From the NCBI GenBank assembly GCA_018398575.1, contig JAGTXZ010000011.1, positions 1,488,001 to 1,552,000 on the forward strand: a DNA stretch of 64,000 bases, read 5' to 3'. Within the stretch, counting starts at the first letter, position 1. Every line of letters begins with the position of its first letter. The notes under the pieces are model-generated. The model worked only from the letters and a program-made list of their open reading frames with translations, ran no database searches and was not told the origin of the DNA. This document shows, in pieces, positions 38,056-48,600 of this stretch. The stretch comes from Ampelomyces quisqualis. Its lineage: Eukaryota; Ascomycota; Dothideomycetes; Pleosporales; Phaeosphaeriaceae. A program made the position numbers and the translations under genes.

Positions 38056-41000
38056 GATCTTCTTTGTCTTTAGTTTCTAAAGCAAAAGTAAATAGTTAGA
38101 AAGTCTAGGCCTATACCTACGCGTCTGCTCTTCCTTAGAAAAGATCTTATTCTTTTTTAGAAAGGGCATCTACTCTACTATTAACATTTCTTAAGCAGTA
38201 TTAGAATCTAACATTAAATGTGCTAAGGAACCTTACCTAGCAGACGTATCTTTCTATTAGCAGTTATGTAGTAGCAAAGTATTTTAGGTTCTTATAGTCT
38301 ATAAGTACAGTAAAATGCTTTACTCTCTAAAGTTTAGTTCTCTACTACTCTAGGCACTTAACTATAGCTAACAGTTCCTTATTATAAATAGTATAGTTAG
38401 CTTCTACACCTATATTTTCTACTAAGTAGTAAGCTACAGCCTAAAGGCGTCTATCCTTGCTATATTAAGACAGCACCTCTCTAGTTAACTATCTTAAGGC
38501 GTTGTATTCTACTACTATCTCTAGCTTTACATTAAAGTTTGCTAGAGATAGTTCTACTATAAAAGCTTCTTTTAGCTTATTAAAGGACATCTCTTGTTTA
38601 AGGCCCTAGTAGAAGGCTACGCTTTTTCTAGTTAGTCTAGTTAGTAAGGCAGCTAGCTCTAAGAAGTTTCTTATAAACTGTTAGTAGAAGTTAGCAAAGC
38701 TAACAAAACTTTAGACTCCTTTAACTGTCTTAGGAGGCTTCTAGGAACGTATAGCAGCTACTTTCTTAGGGTCTATACTTATTCTTTTCTTAGCCTTAAT
38801 AATAAATCTAAGGTATTTAGTCTTCTTTACGCTAAACTTGCTTTTTCTTACATTAAGGTGTAACTCTACTACTCTAAGTTTCTAGATTACTAGCTTTACC
38901 TTTTTCTTATAGTCTGCCTTAAACCTACTTATGTATATTAACACGTTGTCTATATAGGCTAAACAGAAATTATCTAAGTATTCTCTTAGTATCTAATTAA
39001 TATATCTCTAGAACGTACTTAGGGCGTTTGTAAGTCTAAAGGGTGTTACAAGCTACTTATAGAGGCTAAAGCGCGTCTAGAAGGTAGTCTTCTATTTGTC
39101 TTCTTTAGCAATCCTAATCTTATAGAATGCTCAAATAACATCTACTTTAGTAAACTATTTAGCTTTAGTAATCTAGGCTAAGGTCTCTTAGATAAGTAGG
39201 AGTAGGTATCTATCCTTTCTTGTAATTGCGTTAAGGGCCTAGTAGTCTACACAGAACTATAAGCTCCTTCTTAGCTTCTTTACAAATAGAACTAGTGCAG
39301 AGGCGCTTAACTAGCTTACCTATATAAAGCTACAGTCTAGGTAAGAAGTAAGCTCTTTTTAAAGCACAAAGAGTTCTTCTCTTAATATACTATATAGTAG
39401 GCTCTACAGCACCTCTATAATCTTCTTATCTTTTTCTACTAGCTTAATAGAATAATTAATAGTAAGTCCTCTTACTAGAGAGAGTTAGTCTGCTTTCTTG
39501 CGTAGAAAGGTTTTATATTCCTCTTTTAGGTAATCTAAGAGCACTAACCTAGAGTCTACTTAGGGCTTAGTTTTTAGAGCCTTTTAGATATCTGCTATTA
39601 ACGTAGCGTAAAGGCAGATAGATTTGTCCTTCTAGCTACGTTGTAGCTAGGCTAAGTACGCAGCTACAGTAATATTCTGCAGTAAAAGAAGTTTCCTTTC
39701 CTCTTAGCTTCTAACTTACGTCTAAGTAGAGTAAATGTATATTAATTTCTTTGCTAGTGCAACAGTAACATTATACTAGTTTATCTATAGTTAACCTAGA
39801 ACTAGGTTATATTCTTTGTCTCTGTCTAGTTTATAGGCCTACAGTGTCTCCTTGTGCTTATTAATGTTAATTCTTATCTAGACAGCTATCTTTATCTAAG
39901 ACTAGGCTCTAGCAATCCTAACAATTTCTCTTAGAGTTATTAACTTATGCTTTAACTTATTTTTGTAGACAAACTTAGTTAAAGTTATAGCGTAGGTAAG
40001 ATACCTAGTGTTAATTATTATAAAAGCAACTAGTATTTTATTAACAATAGTGTGTATAGTAATAGGTTCTCTATCTAGCTATTTCCTTTAGAATTAATAA
40101 AATCTCTTATCCTCTTTTAGTGTTATATTACTATACTCTTGTCTGCGCCTTTAGATAGAAGTTACTTATTTTCTAAGCTTAGGGCGTCTTTTAACACGTC
40201 CTCTTCTTTCTTGCCCTATACTTTAGCTAACATAGCTTTAGCAGGTTTTAAAGGTAAAAACAATTTACATTTACTAGCGTAGTGTTCTAACTTACTACAG
40301 TAGAGGTATAAGTTGTTTTGCCTCTAGTAGAACTGCTCTTCTATAGTAGCCTACTTAGCTTTCTTTCTCTTAAGAGATTTTCTCTTAGTTCTTCTAGAAT
40401 GTCCCCTTATAGGTTTCTAATCTATAAGTTCCTTAGCGTTCTGTTTTTTAGTGTACTTACTACTAAGTTTTACTTTATACAAGTTTTCCTTAATAATTGC
40501 TACCCTATCTATAAGGTTATAGATTATCTATTTAGGTTTAGTTTCTATAGAGATTATCCTGTCTTGTAGGTCTAGCTAGATAGCGCTTAGGTACTTTGTT
40601 TTTAGGTTTACTTTATTGTCTTCCTTGCCTACATTATAGGCTAGCCTTATAAACTCTGCGTTAAAGCTCTAAAGAGAAGATTTGTTCTATTAAATTATTT
40701 AGAGTTTTCTTTATAATCTTTTGTTATGTAGCTTGTTGCTAAATTAGTTATTTAGGAAGTCCTAAAGTTCTTCTGCAGAGCTCTAAGAGTTCTAGGTTAC
40801 CTAAGATAAGGCTACACTAGCTACTAACCCCTTAAGGCAATTAAAGATATAGCCTGCTTAAGAGCCTAGTCCTACGCTGTTGTGTTCTAGTTTATACTTT
40901 ATTTAGGCTTTAAAGATATAGTAGTCTTTTTAATCTCCTTTATACGCTTCTAGGTTAAGGACTTTGTAAGTCTTCTAGAGCAGAGAAAAGCTTTCTAAGG

Positions 41001-41412
41001 GGGTCTATATAAAGCTAGAGGTTTCTAGAGTTACTTAGGCTATAAGCTTTGCAACTTGTTCCTGCAGATTTCTTACTAGTAATACTAAGTCTAGATCTGC
41101 GCTTATAAGAGACTTTCCTTTCCTATTATTAGAGAGTCTAGCTACTAGAGAGTTATATACTTTCTACTAGGCAGGCGTTCTCTTAAGGCTGTTTAACAGC
41201 AATTGTTTCTTAATCTGTTATTTCTCTAGGTCTATAAAGTTGTTAATAATTATCTAATTAAGCTTATCTTTAATAACTAACTTAGGGACGCTGTTATGTC
41301 TTATCTAGATAGCTTGTACTATTATGTCTTGTACTGTTATAGGGACAGTTACTTGTTCTATGCTAGAGGTTACTAATAGCCCTTTAGCCTAGTTAGGTTT
41401 AACAAATTTAAT

Positions 41413-41630
41413 TGTTAAAGAGCAGACTCTAAGGGTAGATGCTAGGGAATAAAGACGTAAATTTGTGTCCTATCCTAATTATTACCTAAAGGGTTTTTAT
41501 AGTCTAGAGGATTTTAGTGTTCTAGTCTAGAACGTTTTTAGTGTTCTAGTCCAGAGCGTTTTTAGTGTTCCAGTTTAGAAAGCTAAGGTTTTTCCGTAAC
41601 CAAGGACTAACTAGGCAGTAGCCTGTTACA
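41413..41630 (-). repeat. 5' LTR of Gypsy-A copy 3
   Basis: 218 bp, TGTTAAAG..TGTTACA, the partner of 33585-33802 and followed by ATTAC. Confidence 0.92.
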
Positions 41631-41635
41631 ATTAC

Positions 41636-42810
41636 ATTAATTAAAACAAATATAATAGACTATATTCTTTTACGTTTAATTAAAACTAGACACGTATAGT
41701 GTAGAATTATAAACAGAAGTAAATATAGTAAGACAGCTAGTATATAGCATTAGATATAGTAAATAGAATTATATATCTAATAATAGCTCTACTATTACTT
41801 TAATATACCTAATAGAACACAAACCTACTAATATAATAAGCGCTATAATATATAACTATAGCGTAAGGCTACTAACGCAACCTTCTTACTATATACTATA
41901 TACTACTACAAACGCGTAATATTAGTAACTCTTATTTACGTACACAGGTATTATAGAGATATTACAATAGTTACCTAGAATTACTAGTTAGTGTAGACAA
42001 GAGAATAGTACTACTATAGTAACACTAGACATAATTGTTAAAAGACAGCATATATAATATAATGTAACTAACAGTAGAAGAATATAACTTAATATACTTT
42101 AATATAAAACAAGAGATAAAAAGGTAAAAGATGCTAGGCTGTTTTCTATAGATAACTATAGTAAAAGAATACTTATAGCAAATTACAAGAGTAATTGTAT
42201 TATAATAGAATAGACTACTATAGAACGCAGCTAACAGTTGCCTTATCTAGACAATTATATACTTTACTGTTTAATATAACTACAACGCAGCCTAATAGAT
42301 GCGCTTGTAATAAAACAAAACTAAACTAAATAACAATTAGGAGTAAGCTTTGCTAAATAGAAACCTGCGTAGAAAGATAATAGAAATAGTTAATAAAGAG
42401 TTAAGTATAACACAAATTACTCTTAATATAACAACTATATTAGTATTAAACGTAACTAGAAACAAGTACACTCTGATTAAGACAAACTAGCTATTATATA
42501 TACACTACAACCTGCTAGTAATAAATAAGTATATTAACAACTTTAATTATAATTTGTTTGTGCAGATATTAGAGCACAAATTAGGCTTTAAAAGTAAATG
42601 CAATAGTATATACTACTATATAAAAAAGAGAGATAGGTAGGTATAAATATAGATATCTATAAAGGTACGCTAGCACAGCGTATTATAAGAGATAGTTGCA
42701 TTAAAGATATACTAGGCGTTATTTATAATTCAACTACAAACATAACTAGTATAGTAGTATACTAGATCTATAATAACAACTTACTAGGTAAATAGTTTTC
42801 TGCGTATAAA
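41636..42810 (+). pseudogene. Long unrecognised RIP-broken coding frame, 3' part
   Basis: After removing Gypsy-A copy 3 and one ATTAC, the plus-strand frame from 33,584 continues here with TAG/TAA-only breaks. Readable pieces include LTVEEYNLIYFNIKQEIK near 42,070, RKIIEIVNKELSITQITLN near 42,375, and an Asn/Tyr-rich segment (LLVINKYINNFNYNLFVQIL) near 42,510-42,570. The family is not recognised. The frame runs into the 89-bp repeat array. Confidence 0.48.
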
Positions 42811-43370
42811 GCTACAGAATTACCTATATTGCGCGCATAACTATTTATGCTAACAGTAGATAACTATTGTGTACACTAATATTTAGTTAAGAACAAGAGA
42901 ATAGAAAGGCACCTAATTACCTATCTTACGCGTACTACTATTTGTGCTAATAGTAGACAACTGTTATATACGCCAATAATTAGTTAAAGACAAAAGAGCA
43001 CTTAATTACTTATATTACGCGCACTACTATTTATGCTAACAGTAGATAACTATTATATACACTAACAATTAGTTAAGGATAAAAGAGTACCCAATTACTT
43101 GTATTATATATACTACTATTTCTACTAATAGTAGATAACTATTATATACGCTAACAATTAGTTAAAGACAAAAAGGCACCTAATTACTTATATTGCGCGT
43201 ACTACTATTTGTGCTAACAGTAGATAACTATTATATACGCTAACAATTAGTTAAGAATAAGAAGGCACCTAATTACCTGTATTGCGCGCACAACTATTTG
43301 TGCTAATAGTAGATAAGTATTGTATATACTAGCCTGCAGTTAAGAACAAAGAGCTATCTAATTAAATAGC
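42800..43370. repeat. 89-bp minisatellite, six units
   Basis: A TAA(C/T)AGTAGA anchor occurs at 42851, 42948, 43037, 43126, 43215 and 43304. After a first 97-bp step the period is exactly 89 bp. Each unit contains an AATTACTTATATTGCGCG-like word and a CTAACAATTAGTTAA-like word. 89 is not a multiple of three, so it is not a protein repeat in one frame. Confidence 0.88.
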
Positions 43371-43817
43371 TTAACTACTACGCTCTAGCAGAATTTAAGG
43401 TAATATTAGACTGTATATATTACAAAAACCCTACTTATACCTATAAAGTAAAAACTCTATTGCGCTATATATATTACTTACTTCTACTACTCTTCCTAAT
43501 AGTTTTTTAATATTTAAAGTGTAAGCGCTTACTCTATATACTTTATACTAAGTAGTAAATTTAAGTAATATTAGCAGCACACTATATCTCTGTCTAAACA
43601 AGCGCTAAAACAAGCGCTAACAGATAATAGTGTAAAGGTTAAGCTCTTAGAAGATGTAACTCTAGAACTAACATACTAAAAACTAAGACGCTGCAAAGAC
43701 TAAAAACTATTTAGACTCTAATACTACTATTCTTAAGCCTTAACTCTAGTGTTAAAATAGACATATAACTAACTACTACACTAGCCTAACTCAAAAGTTA
43801 CCTAATAAGACAGCCTA
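43371..43817. other. AT-rich DNA, no gene seen
   Basis: RIP-type composition and no recognisable frame or repeat. It lies between the minisatellite and the second 844-bp element. Confidence 0.5.
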
Positions 43818-44661
43818 CATTAGGAAAAATTAAGATTTGTCTGGTTAACCTAGTTGTAGCGACCTGCGGCTACCTAACAGCAATACTGTCTACTAGACAA
43901 TTTACCAAAGTTGCCCTACTTACTTCTAGTCGCTAGCAACCTAATAGTAACCTAACAGTAAGTTACCTGTGTTGCCTGTGTTGCTAGTGTTGCTAGTGTT
44001 GCTAATGTTGCTAATTTTACTTACGTGACTGTATTGCTGTATTTTTATGCTTACGTAAGCAACTTAAAAATATAAAATATAGAGCGAAATTCCCTTTTTA
44101 AAACGCACTACTCAGAATTTTTGTAGCTGCTCTAGTTATTAAGATATAGCGCGTTGAAGTTATAAACTTTTTTAAAAAAACTTTAAGTATGTTTAACACA
44201 ATAGATCTACCCACCCACGATATAATATACTATAATAAAATGTCCTAAAGTAAAATCTGCACTTTAGTTACTATTTCTTTAATAAAAAATATAATATATT
44301 ATCTAGTTAAAGTGCTGGAGCTTTAGCGAAAACAAGCCTTGGCAAAGAACTTTAAAACTCTACAAACTTTACTGCCTTGCATCTTAACAACAAGAGCAGC
44401 TATAAAAATTCTGAATAGTACATTTTAAAGAGGGATATAAGCGCTATATTTTAGGTTTTTAGAATAATTACGTAATTGCGCGGGTGGGGCAGGTGGGTCC
44501 AGTAGATCAGGTGGATTACTTTAGGCGTTTTTGTCTAATTAGGCGGCCAGAACAAATAGGGGACCCTAGGGACAGTTAAGTACAGTCAAGAAGCATCTAG
44601 TCAACTGTTCTGACAGTGTCGCTAATGTTGCAGATGTTGCTAACGTTGTATTTTCCTAACG
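43818..44661 (-). mobile_element. 844-bp MITE-like element, copy 2, TA-flanked
   Basis: Same length as 28855-29698, in reverse orientation. Ends CATTAGGAAAAATT and (inward from the right) CGTTAGGAAAATAC, flanked by TA at 43816-43817 and 44662-44663. It retains GC-rich words lost elsewhere (GGGTGGGGCAGGTGGGTCC near 44,480) and repeated GTTGCTAGT words near 43,990. No gene. Confidence 0.8.
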
Positions 44662-44663
44662 TA

Positions 44664-45590
44664 GAGATTAAATACTATATACTTCTAGATCTGCAGCCTT
44701 ACTTGCTTATAAATAAGAGAAATCTAGACGCAGCAGTAGCATAAGCACAATAGGCTAACACAAACTAAAAACCTATAGAACTAACATATAGAAAACGTTA
44801 GTAGTTAAAAGAGAACTACTATTAGACTTAAAGCTATTGTATTATAAGAAGATATCTTACTATGCATAAATAAGTAGTTCTAGCTATTATAGAGTTTTAA
44901 CTCTTCTTATCTAGTGTAGACCTATTTAGGTTACTACTATAAAGAAAAGAAAAACGTTAGGTAAAGAAAAGTGTGTTACTAGAAAACAAGACTATACTAG
45001 AGAAGGTAAGAGTTATTCTAGTAACGCAACTACTTACTAATAATAGAAAGACGCTATATAGTATAGTAATAATACTATAGCTTAATATACACAGGTATGT
45101 GTACGCCTAAATACTGCTAGACGCTTAGATAGAAGTATAGAATACTCTACTATTATTAGTTTAATTGTATATTAGCTTAATACTATGCAAAGAAGCTGCC
45201 TGCTATATAGGTACTATTGCGGCCTGCTAAGGACAGTAGCTAATAGTAGGCACCTAGATACTAAATATATATAGTAACTTGTAGACCTACGTAATAAGGC
45301 AAGAATAACTAGAAATTACTAGTACCTATATAATAAACTACCTAGATAGATAGGTTCTTAAGCCTAGCAAACTACTTAAAGACTTTATTTACCTACTATA
45401 AGACCTAAAGAACGCAAGTATACTTCTAAAACAGCTATACTAGCTAACTAAAGACAGCCTAAATCTACTAGATTTCTAAACTCTAGTCTTGCAGTAGTAA
45501 TAGCATAGTTACTCTATAATAACAGGAAATAGAGCATTGCTGCAATAACTAAGAATTAAGAGAAGTTTAATAAACTAAGTGTAAATATAG
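44664..45590 (+). other. RIP-type DNA with an unrecognised broken frame
   Basis: From about 44,930 to 45,500 a plus-strand frame is broken only by TAG/TAA (pieces such as LLLLV-stop-LYISLILCKEAACYIGT). No family is recognised, and it may belong to the same large element as its neighbours. Confidence 0.35.
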
Positions 45591-45592
45591 TA

Positions 45593-45695
45593 CTACTAGA
45601 AAACACAACGTTAGTAACATCTGCAACATTAGTAACACTATTAATATAACTATACTACTAGCTACTAGATAGTTCTTAACTGTGCTCTACTATAC
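45593..45695 (-). mobile_element. Terminal fragment of an 844-bp-type element
   Basis: CTACTAGAAAACACAACG, preceded by TA at 45591-45592, aligns with the outer end of copy 2 (CGTTAGGAAAATACAACG). AACATCTGCAACATTAG and TAGTTCTTAACTGT words follow in the same order as in the full elements. The rest is lost or unrecognisable. Confidence 0.6.
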
Positions 45696-45699
45696 TAAG

Positions 45700-48600
45700 C
45701 AACAATAGTAATACTTAGTATACTATTATTAGTAGCCTAGTTTATAGAACTCTTTTGTAAAATAGTTTATAGTTCTTATATTTAATATAGCTTTACACTA
45801 TCTATACAACTGTGTTGCTAGTTAGTAGCCTATTCTTAACTATGCTTAACTATAGTTTAAGTCTAAGGCAATCTCTTTAATAGCGTTATTACTTAGTTTA
45901 GGTTTTACTGCAAATCTACACTATCTTTACACTTTAAATTAATTTTGCGTTACGTCTACATATATACTTCTTTTGCAATACTTTTTATATTCTTATACTT
46001 CTAGAACTAGGCTATGTATCTACTTAAGCGTTTTTTATTCTATAGCTTTGCACAGTAGTGTACTATACTCTACAGTTCTACTGCTTAATTTACCTAATTT
46101 ACACTAGCTCTTTAAGCTTTATAGGGATTTTCTTGTTATAATCCTACTTAATCTCTTTTCTTTCTATTGTTATACCTTGCAGACTACTGCGCAACAATAT
46201 CTTTATATTCTACTTCTTTAGAACTTTTGTTTCTAGATTGCTTTTAAGGTTATATAGAATAATACTCTTATATACGTTTACTAGCTAGCTTAGTTAATAT
46301 ACTCTAAATATAAATTAGTCTTAGGTACTCTATTTATCTTAAGGCTCTGCAATTATAACTTTATTTGCCTTAATTAGCGTAATAGCTTCTGCAAACGCTA
46401 TTAACGCTACTAAAATAAATGTTAAGTCTAGGTCTCTCTATTTTACTAACATAGCATCTATTTTAGACTTTAGCATTTCCCTTCTTAGTAGAAGAACTAT
46501 ATCTTTGCTAATTTTTTTTAAAGCTCTATCTAGAGCACTAGTTGCACATATAGTTTGTATAAGCTAATAAAGATTTTAGCTTAAACGTTGCATAGTACTG
46601 TTTAATTATCTGCTAGGCCTCTCTAATTAGGATTAGGTTTAGTTTTAACATAGGTCCTTTTAGCTTTTAGCTTAATTACCTTGTACTTTATACTATATAC
46701 AAGTAGTAAGTTAAGGTTATTAGTAAATATTTCTTTATTTAGCTGCTAGAAGTACTATTAGATATGCGTTAATATAAACTACTTAGTTTTTTTACTTCTT
46801 TTGCTTCTAAACAGCGCAGCCTTAAGCTAGGCTAGTATTAGAAATATTGTAATACTTTGTATCTTAGCGTAGTTAAATATGTATATGCTCTTAGCTTTTA
46901 CGTTATTTAGCTCTTCTTATAGTAGCACTTTCTTATATCTTGTTATTGCGTTAGCTATAAGTAATTAGAAGTTATTTGTTTAGTATAGCTAGTAAAATGT
47001 TAGGAAGTTGCCCTTAATATCTATAATCTTCTAGCCCTATAGGTCTTGCGTAACTAGAGTTTAACGCAGTATAAACTTTACTACAATCTTTTCTCTTAAC
47101 GCTATAAGCGCTATATACTTAGGAGAATTAAGCACGTTTTTAACTTCTTCTTATACCTTAGATAAGTAAGTGTCTTAGCTCTTTGCTATAGCTAAGCTTA
47201 ATATCTTTCTTATCTTTCTTATATCTACAATTTTCTTAATACTTGCGTATATAGGGTTAGTAGTAGTAAATAGTTTAAAACTATCTATGTTATCCTTCTT
47301 GCCTGTAAGACAGTGCTAGTTTAAGAAGTTCTTATTATTTTGTAGTCTACTAAGCGCTAAAGAGATAAAAATAAGTATCTTATAGAGACTCTTCTCTATT
47401 AGTGTACCTAAGAGGGCCTAGGCCTTCTACTAATAACTATAGTTCTTGCTTTAAATAGTCTTATATAAGTTACTTATAATAGTGTTCTTAGATTTGCAGT
47501 TATAGAACTTGTTAAAGATAATATGTCTCTATATTACTACGTAGCTAAGAATATTAAAAGTGTCTTTTACGCTTACTTTACTACCTTTTAATAATATTTT
47601 GCGTGTAGTTATAAGTCTTATAGTTTAGTATTTATTAAGCACGCGTTTTACTAGTATTTTATAGCTATATACAATTATAAATTAGCTAGTAGATAGTACT
47701 AGATAGTGTATAGTTATATTTAGGTAGACTTTTAGTATATAGTATTCTTAGATGTACTATAGAACTATCTTTACATACTTCTTACTATTCTTTATAGATT
47801 TGTATAGTAGGACGTTTTAGTTAGACGCTATAAGGTGCTGTTTAACTTACAAATTAATCTTTATCTTTATTTCTTTATCTACTATTAGTACGCCTATGCT
47901 CTATAAGAGAGTGTTGTCTATAAAGTAGATATAGAGCGTAAGAGAGTCTTTTAAGTTGCACTATTTAGATTTGCAGAGGCCTATAGTAATAATTTTAGCC
48001 TTCTATACAGCTAGTGCGCAGCTCTATCTGCTTACTATAGATACTGCTAACTATAGCTCTTTTAGTATTAAAGGGTTTTTTTTGTATATATATAAGAATA
48101 TCTATTAGTCTATTATAGAGCACTGTTCTTAACTGTTGTCTTTAGCTCTATGTTAACTAGTTTTATTCTTAAATTAGTTCTCTTGTACTTTAGTCTAGTT
48201 TTTAAAGTGCGTATGCCTTATAATTATTATAAGTATAGCTAATCTTGTTTTTTCTATACTTATTATGTTTCTAAATATACTACTATTGTCTAAAGATAGC
48301 TCTTTTTTGTAAAGTATATAGGCTTCTGTTAGTTAGTATACTATAAATAGAACTATTAGTCTCTATAATAAATGTAGTATTATAGGCGCATTATCCTTAA
48401 AGTCTTTTAGAAAAGATCTAAAGAGGTTAGCTACTGTCTGCTATTTGTTCTCTTAGCAGTGTTCTATTGCTACTCTAATTTAAGCTTATAGTTTATCTAC
48501 TATTCTGTCTTACGTATTAGTTACGTAGATTATAGTTATAGGCTTTCTATAGTGCACTTACCTTGCATTTAGTAGAGCTTAAAGCTACAGCTTTTCTTTT

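Larger units (their letters stand above)
33585..41630 (-). mobile_element. Gypsy-A copy 3: full-length RIP-inactivated chromovirus (8.0 kb)
   Basis: LTRs of 218 bp each (33585-33802 and 41413-41630) are flanked by perfect ATTAC duplications (33580-33584 and 41631-41635). It is collinear with copy 2 along its whole length and in the same orientation. Minus-strand landmarks: Gag zinc knuckle near 40,270-40,315 (two Cys now Tyr), RT YIDN near 38,950, and the 99-bp repeat array near 37,560-38,055. Copies 1-3 have lost different key residues, so ancestral sites can be inferred by comparison. No intact ORF. Confidence 0.93.

Noticed and set aside
43990..44030. CRISPR-like array of short repeats (GTTGCTAGT)
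   Set aside because: Contiguous short degenerate repeats without spacers in a fungal transposable element.
28855..44661. A single giant transposon with 844-bp terminal inverted repeats enclosing 14 kb
   Set aside because: Each 844-bp block has its own inverted ends and its own TA duplications on both sides, so they are two separate insertions that happen to face each other.
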